DNA of 64,000 nucleotides from Artocarpus heterophyllus (taxonomy: Eukaryota; Streptophyta; Magnoliopsida; Rosales; Moraceae): contig CM046332.1 of the NCBI GenBank assembly GCA_025403435.1, forward strand, positions 5,821,903 through 5,885,902. Direction: 5' to 3'. Under the pieces are notes generated by a model. That model saw only the letters and a list, made by a program, of their open reading frames with translations, made no database searches and was not told the DNA's origin. The translations under genes were made by a program, and so were the position numbers. Within the stretch, counting starts at the first letter, position 1, and every line of letters starts with the position of its first letter. This document shows, one piece after another, positions 10,984 to 21,500 of this stretch.

Positions 10984-11783
10984 TGATGAGGACATCGTTA
11001 GCACAAGCAAGAGCACGTGGGAGACTTTTTCAGATCCAATTCAAGTTCCCATTGGTCCAGTTACGAGAGCTCGTGCGAAGAAGTTCAAAGAAACGCTTAT
11101 TGGGCTGATTCAAGCAACTTGGGCTCAAGCCATTGCATGGAGGCCCATTGAGGGAATTGCATGCGAAAATCAGACCAATAAATGCGTGATTCAAGCTATA
11201 GAAGGGATTGAGTAATTTCCATTTCAGTTACTTTCCCATTTTGAGGCGACACATGGCGAGAAGAATTAGTTTTGACCTTTTTAATGTCTAGTTTCCTTTT
11301 TTCCGTTTCTGGTATTTCTATTATTGTAAGGCTTTTAAGCCATTAAGGGAACTTTCCTTATTTAGTCTAGATTTGACTTTTGTTAATTGAGTTTCCCGAA
11401 ATTTCCATGGGAATTAGGGGCTGAAAATTCGCATAGGAACCCCTATATAATTGTAACGAATTTCAATCAATTCAGACAAGTAATAACACATAATTTTGAG
11501 GTTTAATTCTCTTTAGTTCCTAAACGAACTATTCGAACTTATCGGAAATTTCCGTGGCGTTCATCGACTTATCAATCAGTCCATCCATAGCTGATTGTGG
11601 CGTCCTCACTTACCAAGACTTATCAATCAGTCCCTCCATAGCTGATTGTGGCGTCCGCACATACCAAGGTTCGTGCTTCTCGTTGGGCATCGGGTCGCGG
11701 TTCCATCCAAAATCGGTTAGAAATTTGATCTTGGAAACCAACTTCGGTTAGGATCGCGTCAATTCTTGGCGTGGTTCGTATCA
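10984..11783 (+). repeat. I2 5' LTR
   Basis: 800 bp, TGATGAGGACATC to GTTCGTATCA. It encodes the polyprotein tail in frame ([16 protein letters not shown] and on to IEGIE). TATA at 11444-11450. Two 51-bp units at about 11569-11670. Confidence 0.94.
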
Positions 11784-11785
11784 TT

Positions 11786-11797
11786 TGGTATCAGAGC
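11786..11797 (+). other. I2 primer-binding site (tRNA-iMet)
   Basis: TGGTATCAGAGC two bases after the LTR end is complementary to the 3' end of plant initiator tRNA-Met (GCTCTGATACCA). Confidence 0.9.
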
Positions 11798-11956
11798 GAG
11801 GTTCTAATCAGGTTTTGCTTATCCGTTCTCTTAGTTTTTTTTGTTTGTTTCAATTGTTCGTGAGTTTTGATTTCCATTATCAAAGTCGGTTAAAAAAAAA
11901 AAAAAGATCCGAAAAGAAAAGAAAGAAAGAAAGAAAAGAAACGAAAAAAAAAAAAA
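11798..11956 (+). other. I2 leader, A/G-rich
   Basis: Begins GAGGTTCTAATCAGGTTTTGC and passes into long A and GAAA runs. It is the normal start of the family leader and breaks off in an A-run at the inversion junction. Confidence 0.8.
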
Positions 11957-12288
11957 AAAGGAAACTAGACATTAAAAAGGTCAAAACTAATTCTTCTCGC
12001 CATGTGTCGCCTCAAAATGGGAAAGTAACTGAAATGGAAATTACTCAATCCCTTCTATAGCTTGAATCACGCATTTATTGGTCTGATTTTCGCATGCAAT
12101 TCCCTCAATGGGCCTCCATGCAATGGCTTGAGCCCAAGTTGCTTGAATCAGCCCAATAAGCGTTTCTTTGAACTTCTTCGCACGAGCTCTCGTAACTGGA
12201 CCAATGGGAACTTGAATTGGATCTGAAAAAGTCTCCCACGTGCTCTTGCTTGTGCTAACGATGTCCTCATCATTCCCCTCCTCTTGAG
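11957..12288 (-). repeat. Inverted LTR-start plus polypurine tract inside I2
   Basis: Reverse complement of LTR positions 1 to about 316 followed by the polypurine tract (TTCCCCTCCTCTT at 12273-12285). It carries the same private variants as the I2 5' LTR (GTAACTGGACC, CTGAAAAAGTCTCC), so it derives from I2 itself. Junctions show microhomology: AAAGGAAA on the left and TGAGA on the right. Confidence 0.9.
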
Positions 12289-13975
12289 AGAAAGCATGAG
12301 CCCGTGCTCCGTACCAGTTTTACTTGTGCCTAAGAAAGATGGGACTTGGAGGATGTGCGTTGATTGTCGAGCCATCAACAACATCACGGTAAAGTATCGA
12401 CATCCTATTCCTCGCTTGGATGACATGTTAGATGAATTGCATGGTGCTTGTGTGTTTTCTAAAATTGATCTAAAGAGTGGATATCATCAAATTCGCATGA
12501 AAGAGGGAGATGAGTGGAAGACGGCTTTCAAAACAAAACAAGGCTTGTATGAGTGGTTGGTAATGCCTTTCGGTTTAACCAATGCGCCCAGCACATTTAT
12601 GCGTTTAATGAACCATGTTTTGCGAGCTTTTATTGGAAAATTTGTTGTTGTTTATTTTGATGATATCCTTATCTATAGCAGCAATTTGGACGAACATATT
12701 GAACATTTGAAACTTGTTTTAGATGTTTTTGCGGAAGGAAAAGTTGTATGCTAACCTCAAGAAATGTACCTTTTGCACAGATAAGCTTGTGTTTCTTGGT
12801 TTTGTTGTTAGTGCTCAAGGTATACAGGTTGATGAAGAAAAGGTGCGAGCCATCCAGGAGTGGCCGAGTCCAACTAGTGTGGGAAACGTACGGAGTTTTC
12901 ATGGACTTGCTAGTTTCTACCGGCGGTTTGTGAAAGATTTCAGTACTATAGCCGCACCACTGACTGAAGTGATCAAGAAAAACGTTGGGTTTAGATGGGG
13001 AGAAGAGCAAGAAAAGGCATTTCAGCTACTCAAGGAGAAGTTGACAAATGCTCCATTGTTATCTTTACCTAATTTTGCCAAAACTTTTGAGATTGAATGT
13101 GATGCTTCAGGTGTTGGAATTGGTGCTGTTTTAATGCAGGAAGGGAGACCAATAGCATATTTCAGTGAGAAGCTGAATGGGGCAACTCTTAATTACCCAA
13201 CTTATGATAAAGAGATGTATGCATTGGTTCGGGCATTAGAGACGTGGCAGCACTACCTATGGCCTAAGGAGTTCGTGATTCACACTGATCATGAGTCCCT
13301 GAAAACACTTGAAGGGCCAGCACAAGCTGAACAAGAGGCATGCTCGTTGGGTAGAATTCATAGAGACGTTTCCATATGTCATTCGCTACAAGCAAGGTAA
13401 GGAAAACGTCGTTGCCGATGCACTTTCTCGCAGGTATGTCTTAATCTCAACTCTTAATGCTAAACTACTGGGTTTTGAACACATTAAAGAGTTATATGCT
13501 GATGACCATGACTTTCGTACTGAGTATCAAGCTTGTGAGAGATCTGCTAGTGGTAAATACTTTAGGCATGAGGGATACTTGTTTCGGGAGAATAAATTAT
13601 GTGTGCCTAATTGTTCATTAAGAGATTTGCTAGTGAGGGAATCCCATGGGGGAGGATTGATGGGACATTTTGGAGTAGTGAAAACTTTAGCTATGTTGCA
13701 GGAACACTTCTATTGGCCACATATGAAACGAGATGTTGAGAGGCTTTGTGGTAGATGTGTAACTTGTAGGCAGGCTAAATCAAGAGTGCAGCCCCATGGT
13801 TTATACACCCCTTTACCAATACCTAGTGAACCTTGGATTGATATTTCGATGGATTTTGTGTTAGGTTTGCCTAGGTCTAAACGGGGAAGAGACTCAATAT
13901 TTGCGGTCGTGGATAGGTTTTCAAAGATGGCTCATTTTATTCCATGCCACAAGACAGATGATGCTTCTAATGTTG
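12289..13975 (+). pseudogene. I2 RT-RNase H-integrase fragment
   Basis: Starts inside RT at [17 protein letters not shown] and runs through [24 protein letters not shown], RNase H and the integrase zinc motif into the first part of the integrase core. It ends at KTDDASNV, fused to the LTR remnant. One extra T near 12727 and one extra A near 13303 shift the frame. It lacks the integrase catalytic Asp/Glu beyond the first Asp. Confidence 0.88.
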
Positions 13976-14305
13976 TAACGAATTTCAATCAATTCAGACA
14001 AGTAATAACACATAATTTTGAGGTTTAATTCTCTTTAGTTCCTAAACGAACTATTCGAACTTATCGGAAATTTCCGTGGCGTTCATCGACTTATCAATCA
14101 GTCCATCCATAGCTGATTGTGGCGTCCTCACTTACCAAGACTTATCAATCAGTCCCTCCATAGCTGATTGTGGCGTCCGCACATACCAAGGTTCGTGCTT
14201 CTCGTTGGGCATCGGGTCGCGGTTCCATCCAAAATCGGTTAGAAATTTGATCTTGGAAACCAACTTCGGTTAGGATCGCGTCAATTCTTGGCGTGGTTCG
14301 TATCA
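13973..14305 (+). repeat. I2 3' LTR remnant
   Basis: Last 333 bp of the LTR, from TTGTAACGAATTTC to GTATCA, fused to integrase with a 3-base overlap (TTG). It appears identical to 11451-11783 and includes both 51-bp units. Confidence 0.92.
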
Positions 14306-14310
14306 ACTTT
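14306..14310. repeat. Target-site duplication of I2 (right, acttt)
   Basis: Second ACTTT copy; element C linker sequence continues directly. Confidence 0.95.
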
Positions 14311-16086
14311 GCTCTCCTTTTTCTCGGCCAAATCTTCTTTTTTTCTCTCACTGGCCGAACTCTCTCTCTGCACTGCCACTCTTGATTTTTCTTCGCTCTT
14401 CATTTTTTTATCACTTTCTCTTTGTAAGCTCACTTGGTATTCATAGACCTGTTTTGGTGTTAATGGAACAAGAGTGATCGTTTTTTGATTGTGAACAAAT
14501 GAGTACTTGTTGGTGAAACCATCATGCTTAACTCGCCGATCAAATTGCCATGGTTTGCCTAATAACAATTGCCCAGCTTGCATCGGAACCACATCGCACA
14601 AAACTTCATCTTCATATCTTCCAATGCGAAAAGAAACTAACACTTGCTTATGCACCTCTACCTCACCAGTATCATTTAACCATTGCAATTTATATGGTCG
14701 AGGATGCTTAATTGTTGGCAACCCTAACTTCTCTACCATGGTAGTGCTAGCAACATTAGTACAACTCCCACCATCAATAATCACACTACATACCTTGTTT
14801 TGGACGTGGCATCTAGTGTGGAAGATGTTTTCTCGTTGCACCTCTTCATCTTCTTCTTTGGCTTGCACACTTAAAGCTCTCCTTGTAACCAACAATTCTC
14901 CTTGGACAGCGCACTCCTCATTGTTGGCATCCTCTAATGAAGGCATAGAATCATTGTCCGAATCCTCCTCGGTTTCAATGTCTCCATTGTCCCACGTCAC
15001 CATAACTCGTTTGTTCGGACATTGGCTTGCTATATGACCCCTGCCTTGACATTTAAAACATTTAATATCATGAGTCCGAGTAGTGGAAGAATCGGATTTA
15101 CCCTGATTCCCATGGCTGGCCACCTCTTGTTTTTGCTCGATCTTTGGCTTGGGGTTGGATTGCTTCTCATCCCTCTTCCATTGGTTGATTTCCCAAGCCG
15201 ATGTACTCGGGTTTTGGCTAGGACATGTGTTACTACCCCTCCTCATAAGTTGATTCTCAATTTTAATAGCCATGTGCACCATGTCCTCCAACTCCACATA
15301 ATGTTGTAACTCAATGGCATTGTGAATATCTTGGTTCAAACCCACCAAAAACCTTGCCATTGTAGCCTCCCGATCCTCCTCTATATTAGCCCGAATCATC
15401 ATAACCTCCATCTCCTTATAGTACTCCTCTACACTCCGGTTGCCCTGCTTAAGGTTTTGTATTTTGTTGTACAACTCCTGGTAGTAGTAAGTTGGTACAA
15501 ATCGCTTCCTCATTACGGTCTTCATCTCTTCCCATGACTCAATAGGTCGCTCTCTATTTCATCTCCTGTTTATAACAAGCTGATCCCACCAAGTAATAGC
15601 ATAATCAGAAAATTCAATTACAGCCAATTTTGCCTTCTTCACCTCGGAATAGTAGTGGCAGTCAAAGATGAACTCCATTTTCTTCTCCCATTCTAGGTAC
15701 GCTTCTGGATTGGATTTGCCTTGAAATGATGGTATCTTCATTTTTATGCCTCTCAAACTATCATCTTCCCTGTTCCTAACTCCTCTATCCCGTCCAAATC
15801 TTCGGTGACTACCCGCTGAATCTTCTCCTTCGTCAAACTCTTCCCCATCAATCCTATAGTAGTCATCAACCTCTCCTCTAACTGGAACCCTTTCTTGCCT
15901 ACGCGCATGAGGAACATGTTGTGGCTGTTCCACACGTGCGTTTTCTATCCGGTCTATCCTCTCATGTAGTTGTCCTAACTCTCCTCTCAACAATCGCCTC
16001 ATCTCCCCCATCAACGCTTCCATAAGAAGTTTTGCGTCTGCTGCACCCGAGGTACCCTCAATAGTGTTCTTACTGTTGTTTGACAT
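14311..16086 (-). pseudogene. Element C gag and protease
   Basis: Minus strand, start MSNNSKNTIEGTSG at 16086. Gag includes a region read from RIDRIENARVEQ and a capsid-like core (MKIPSFQGKSNPEAYLEWEK, then a second part from RKRFVPTYYYQELYN to RFLVGLNQDIH). The zinc knuckle is CFKCQGRGHIASQC (CX2CX4HX4C; near 15060-15020). The aspartic protease follows (IIDGGSCTNVAS) with GQLLLGKPWQFD, then the Lys/Glu linker up to insertion I2. The only break seen is a CGA-to-TGA stop at 15559-15561, after VINRR. The 7-A run before MKSEEKS keeps protease and linker in one frame. Confidence 0.92.
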
Positions 16087-16644
16087 TTTCCAAGGACCTT
16101 ACCACACTCCCTTACGTGTTTCACTCGTGAAATGGTTCACTCAATTTCACTCGTGTTTACACTCAATACTTTCGGCTTTTGTCCACTCAAATGCTCTCGC
16201 CTCTATGCCTTTTTCCACTCGCTAATTCTCACTCAGTTCCTATAAAACTAGTCAAATCAATATCAAAAATTTCCTTGACAATTCACAAATAGATTACCAA
16301 AGAGACAAGACTATAACAGGAACAAAGAATTTAGGCTTTCAGAATCACACCCAAAAGGAACAAAATTTGAGCAAAAATTTTTGGTCTATGCAGGGAATTC
16401 AATTTCGGATTCCTTAAACGATGAATAACAAGAATCTAGCAAAAAAATTTTTTTTCCAGATCCTCTTGTTTTCTCTTCTTTGCTTTTCTTTTTTTTTTTC
16501 TTTCTTTTCGTTTCTTTTCTTTCTTTCTTTTCTTTTTGGATCTTTTTTTTTTTAACCAACTTTGATAATGGAAATCAAAACTCACGAACAACTGAAACAA
16601 ACATAAACTAAGAGAACAGATAAGCAAAACCGGATTAGAACCTC
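16087..16644 (-). other. Element C leader
   Basis: About 560 bp between primer site and gag. Next to the primer site is a pyrimidine-rich (plus-strand view) tract with the conserved block CAGATCCTCTTGTTTTC. Next to gag is the CACTC-rich cluster, the reverse complement of the GAGTG cluster (16100-16240). No gene. Confidence 0.8.
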
Positions 16645-16656
16645 GCTCTGATACCA
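16645..16656 (-). other. Element C primer-binding site (tRNA-iMet)
   Basis: GCTCTGATACCA on the plus strand, two bases from the LTR, is the same 12 bases as the 3' end of initiator tRNA-Met. Confidence 0.9.
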
Positions 16657-16658
16657 AA

Positions 16659-17406
16659 TGATACGAACCTCGCCAAGAACTGACGCGACTCTAACCAAAA
16701 TTGGTTTCCAAGATCAAATTCCTAACCGGTTTTGAATGGAACCGCAACCCGATGCCTAATAAGAAGCACGAACCTTGGTATGTGAGGACGCCACAATCAG
16801 CTATGGATGGACTGATTGATAAGTCTATGAATGCCACGGAAATTTTCGATAAGTTCGAATAGTTCGTTTAGGAACCAAAGAGAATTAAACCTCAAATTGT
16901 GTGTTAATACTTGTATTCAATTGATTGAAATTCATTACAATATATTGGGGTTCCTATGCAAATTTTCAGCTCCTAATTCCCCATGGAATTTCGGGCAAAT
17001 CAATTACCAAATCACCTAATCTAAAGCAAATAAGGTAAGTTTTCTTAATGGCTTAAAAGCTTTACAATAATAGAAATAAACAAACGCAAAAAGGAAACTA
17101 GACATTAAAAGGTAAATAAGCTGATTCTTCTCGCCATGTGTCGCCTCAAAACGGGAAAGTAACTGAAATGGAAATTACTCGATCCCTTCTAGAGCTTGAA
17201 TCACGCATTTGTTGGTCTGGTTGTCGCATGCAATTCCGTCAATGGGCCTCCATGCAATGGCTTGAGCCCAAGTTGCTTGAATCAGCCCAATAAGCGCTTC
17301 TTTAAACTTCTTCGCACGAGCTCTCGTAACCGGACCAATGGGAACTTGAATTGGATCTGAATATGTCTCCCATGTGCTCTTGCTTGTGCTAATGATGTCC
17401 TCATCA
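16659..17406 (-). repeat. Element C 5' LTR
   Basis: 748 bp with LTR ends TGATACG and CCTCATCA (plus-strand view). One 51-bp unit only, which accounts for the 51-bp length difference from the C 3' LTR. Confidence 0.9.
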
Positions 17407-17555
17407 TTCCCCTCCTCTTGAGAAGGATTTTTCCTCGAATTGTCACCTGCATCAAAAGGGTTTAGATCAGAAACATTAAAGGAGGCACTTACACCATACT
17501 CAGCTGGCAAGTCTAGCTTGTATGCATTATCGTTGATCCTTTCAAGAATTGAAGA
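17407..17555 (-). pseudogene. Integrase C-terminus and polypurine tract of another minus-strand copy
   Basis: Beyond the C 5' LTR the minus strand shows TTCCCCTCCTCTT (polypurine tract) and codes for the integrase end ([20 protein letters not shown]), in frame with the LTR-encoded tail. The LTR is therefore shared by two tandem copies, as expected from unequal recombination between LTRs. The fragment ends at AAGAATTGAAGACAAG, fused to plus-strand LTR sequence of D. Confidence 0.8.
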
Positions 17556-17861
17556 CAAGTATTAACACACAATTTGAGGTTTAATTCTCTTTGGTTCCTA
17601 AATGAACTATTCAAACTTATCGAAAAATTCTGTGGCGTTCATAGACTTATCAATCAGTCTATCCATAGCTGATTGTGGCGTCCTCACATACCAAGACTTA
17701 TCAATCAATCCATCCATAGCTGATTGTGACGTCCTCACATACCAAGGTTCGTGCTTCTTGTTGGGCATCGAGTCGCGGTCCATCCAATACCGGTTAGGAA
17801 TTTTTATCTTGGAAACCAATCTTAGTTAGGGTCGCGTCAGTTCTTGATGGGGTTTGTATCA
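17556..17861 (+). repeat. Element D 5' LTR, second part
   Basis: Resumes at GACAAGTATTAACACAC and ends GTTTGTATCA. It has two 51-bp units (about 17645-17746), one more than the D 3' LTR. Confidence 0.85.
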
Positions 17862-17863
17862 TT

Positions 17864-17876
17864 TGGTAATAAGAGC
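17864..17876 (+). other. Element D primer-binding site (mutated)
   Basis: TGGTAATAAGAGC in place of TGGTATCAGAGC: one extra base and one change. The site is two bases after the LTR, as in the other copies. Confidence 0.75.
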
Positions 17877-18531
17877 GAGGTTCTAATCAGGTTTTGCTTA
17901 TCCGTTCTCTTAGTTTATGTTTGTTTCAGTTATTTGTGAGTTTTGATTTCCATTATCAAAGTCGGTTAAAAAAAAAACAAAGATCAGAAAAGAAAAGAAA
18001 GAAAAGAAAAGAAAAAAAAAAGAAAAAAAAGGGGGAAAAGAAGAAAAACAAGAGGATCCGAAAAAACAAAAAAAAAATTGAATCCGAAAAAAAAAACAAG
18101 AGTCTGGAAACCTTTCTTAAATTTTTTTTTTTTTTCGAATTCTTGTTATTCATCATTTAAGGAATCCGAAATTGAATTGCTTGTATAGACCAAAAATTTT
18201 TGCTCAAATTTTGTTCCTTTTGGGTGTGATTTCTGAAAGCCTAAATTATCTATTCCTGTTATAGTCTTGTTTCTAATTTGAGCCTCGTTGGTAATCTATT
18301 TGTGAATTGTCAAGGAAATTTTTGATATTGATTTGACTAGTTTTATAGGAACTGAGTGAGAATTAACGAGTGGGAAAAAGCATAGAGGCGAGAGCATTAG
18401 AGTGGACAAAAGCCGAAAGTATTGAGTGTAAACACGAGTGAAATTGAGTGAACCATTTCACGAGTGAAACACGAAAGGGAGTGTGGTAAGGTCCTTTGCA
18501 TTGTTTCTTATTTTGTTTTGCAAAAAAAAAA
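17877..18531 (+). other. Element D leader with GAGTG cluster
   Basis: Poly-A/G tract (about 17967-18110) containing AAGAGGATCCGAAAA, then a unique part. Eight GAGTG pentamers lie within about 135 bases (18354-18486) just before gag. It ends GGTAAGGTCCTTTGC, then an A-run into the gag ATG. No gene. Confidence 0.8.
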
Positions 18532-21500
18532 ATGTCAAACAACAGCAAGAACACTATTGAGGGTACCTCGGGTGCAGCAGACCCAAAACTTCTTATGGAA
18601 GCAATGATGGGGGAGATGAGGCGATTGTTGAAGGGAGAGTTAGGACAGCTTCATGAGAGGATAGACCGGATAGAAAACGCACATGTGGAACAGCCACAAC
18701 ATGTTCCTCATGCGCGTAGGTGAGAAAGGGTTCCGGTTAGAGGAGAGGTTGATGACTACTACAGGATTGATGGGGAAGAGTTTGACGAAGGAGAAGATTC
18801 AGCGGGTAGTCACCAAAGATTTGGATGGGATAGAGGAGTTAGGAACCAGGAAGATGATAGTTTGAGAGGCATAAAAATGAAGATACCATCATTTAAAGGC
18901 AAATCCAATCCAAAAGCGTACCTAGAATGGGAGAAGAAAATGGAGTTCATCTTTGACTGCCACTACTATTCCGAGGCGAAGAAGGTAAAACAGGCTGTAA
19001 TTGAATTTTTTGATTATGCAATTACTTGGTGGGATCAGCTTGTTATAAACAGGAGACGAAATAGAGAGCGACCGATTGAGTCATGGGAAGAGATGAAGAC
19101 TGTGATGAGGAAACGATTTGTACCAACTTACTACTACCGGGAGTTGTACAACAAACTACAAAATCTTAAGCAAGGCAACCAGAGTGTAGAGGAGTACTAT
19201 AAGGAGATGGAGGTTATGATGATTCGGGCTAATATAGAGGAGGATCGGGAGGCTACAATGGCAAGGTTTTTGGCAGGCTTGAACCGAGATATTCACAACG
19301 CCGTTGAGTTACAACATTATGTGGAGTTGGAGGACATGGTGCACATGGCTTTTAAAATTGAGAATCAACTTATGAGGAGGGGCAGTAACACACGTCCTAG
19401 CCAAAACTCGAGTACATCCGCTTGGAAAATGAACCAATGGAAGAGGGTTGAGAAGCAACCCAACACCAAGCCAAGGACTGAGCAAAAACAAGAGGTGGCC
19501 AGCCATGGGAATCAAGGTAAATCCGATTCTTCCACTACCCGGAATCGTGATATTAAATGTTTTAAATGTCAAGGCAGGGGTCACATAGCAAGCCAATGTC
19601 CGAACAAACGAGCTATGGTGATGTAGGACAATGGAGAGATTGAAACCGAGAAGGATTCGGACAATGATTCTATGCCTTCATTAGAGGATGCCGATGATGA
19701 GGAGTGCGCTGTCCAAGGAGAATTGTTGGTTACAAGGAGAGCTTTAAGTGTGCAAGCCAAAGAAGAAGATGAAGAGGTGCAATGGGAAAACATCTTCCAC
19801 ACTAGATGCCACGTCCAAAACAAGGTATGTAGTGTGATTATTGATGGTGGGAGTTGTACTAATGTTGCTAGCACAACCATGGTAGAGAAGTTAGGGTTGC
19901 CAACAATTAAGCATCCTCGACCATATAAATTGCAATGGTTAAATGATACTGGTGAGGTAAAGGTGCATAAGCAAGTGTTAGTTTCTTTTCGCATTGGAAG
20001 ATATGAAGATGAAGTTTTGTGCGATGTGGTTCCGATGCAAGCTGGGCACTTGTTATTAGGCAAACCATGGCAATTTGATCGGCGAGTTAAGCATGACGGT
20101 TTCACCAACAAGTACTCATTTGTTCACAATCAAAAAATGATCACTCTTGTTCCGTTAACACCAAAACAGGTCTATGAAGACTAAGTGAGCTTACAGAGAG
20201 AAAGTGATAAAAAAATGAAGAGCAGAGAAAAATCAAGAGTGGGAGTGCAGAGAGAAAGTCCGGCCAGTGAGAGAAAAAAAGAAGAGATGGCCGAGAAAAA
20301 GGAGAGCAAAGGAGAGAACATTGCGAAAGCTAGTACAAAAGAAGATTTGGCTAATGGGGTAAAAATAGAGAGAAAAACAAACTTTATGCAAGAGAGAGTG
20401 ATGTGAGAAAAAGCTTTGTTTTCTAATCAGCCGATTATTTTACTCATGTACAAGGAGGCGATATTAAACACTAACGATCTTGATTCCACCTTGCATAGTT
20501 CTGTTGTTTCCCTTTTGCAGGAATATGAGGATATCTTTCCCAAGGAAACACCGCTAGGTTTACCTCCAATCTGTGGGATTGAACATCAAATTGACTTCAT
20601 ACCTGGAGCTACAATCCCAAACCGACCAGCCTATAGGAGTAATCCCGAGGAGACAAAGGAACTCCAGCGGCAGGTAAGTGAGTTGATGGAGAAGGGACAC
20701 GTGAGAGAAACCATGAGCCCATGTGCCGTACCAGTTTTACTTGTGCCTAAGAAAGATGGGACTTGGAGGATGTGCGTTGATTGTTGAGCCATCAACAACA
20801 TTACGGTAAAGTATCGACATCCCATTCCTCACTTGGATGACATGTTAGATGAATTGCATGGTGCTTGTGTGTTTTCTAAAATTGATCTGAAGAGTGGATA
20901 TCATCAAATTTGCATGAAAGAGGGAGATGAGTGGAAGACAGCTTTCAAAACAAAACAAGGCTTGTATGAGTGGTTGGTAATGCCTTTCGGTTTAACCAAT
21001 GCGCCTAGCACATTTATGCGTTTAATGAACCATGTTTTGTGAGCTTTTATTGGGAAATTTGTCTTTATTTATTTTGATGATATCCTTATCTATAGCAGCA
21101 ATTTGGATGATCATATTGAACATTTGAAACTTGTTTTAGATGTTTTTTGGAAGGAAAAGTTGTATGCTAACCTCAAGAACTGTACCTTTTGCACAAATAA
21201 GCTTGTGTTTCTTGGTTTTGTTGTTAGTGCTCAAGGTATACAGGTTGAGGAAGAAAAGGTGCGAGCCATCTAGGAGTGGCCGAGTCCAACTAGTGTAGGA
21301 AACGTACGGAGTTTTCATGGACTTGCTAGTTTCTACCGGCGGTTTGTGAAAGATTTCAGTACTATAGCCGCACCACTGACTGAAGTCATCAAGAAGAACG
21401 TTGGGTTTAGATGGGGAGAAGAGCAAGAAAAGGCATTTTAGCTACTCAAGGAGAAGTTGACAAATGCTCCATTGTTATCTTTACCTAATTTTTCCAAAAC

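Larger units (their letters stand above)
10984..14305 (+). mobile_element. I2: rearranged family-1 element with internal inversion, intact target duplication
   Basis: 3,322 bp between perfect ACTTT duplications. Order: complete 5' LTR (10984-11783), primer site, leader (to about 11957), an inverted piece of LTR start plus polypurine tract (about 11957-12288), forward RT to integrase (12289-13975) and the last 333 bp of the 3' LTR (13973-14305). Gag, protease and half of RT are missing, as are the integrase end, polypurine tract and first 467 bp of the 3' LTR. The 333 bp shared by the two LTRs appear identical base for base, including private variants (CATCGACTTATC, GTCCGCACATACC), so this is a young insertion. 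Confidence 0.92.
7428..17555 (-). mobile_element. Element C: minus-strand family-1 retrotransposon nested in the LTR of D
   Basis: Parts on the minus strand: 5' LTR 16659-17406, primer site, leader, gag from 16086 downward, protease, linker split by insertion I2 (10984-14305), pol down to 7995 and 3' LTR 7428-8226. Beyond the 5' LTR (17407-17555) lies 149 bp of minus-strand integrase 3' end with its own polypurine tract, so C is joined to the tail of another copy rather than ending cleanly. No target duplication is found. About 35 bp of the D LTR, including its TATA box, is missing at the insertion site. Confidence 0.85.

Noticed and set aside
11785..12060. Lysine-rich frames in the A/G-rich leaders
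   Set aside because: Product of GAAA and A runs; lengths vary freely among copies and no conserved start exists.
14507..15037. A 176-codon frame antisense to gag-protease, present in several copies
   Set aside because: It mirrors the conserved protease reading on the other strand in each copy and has no domain or signal of its own.
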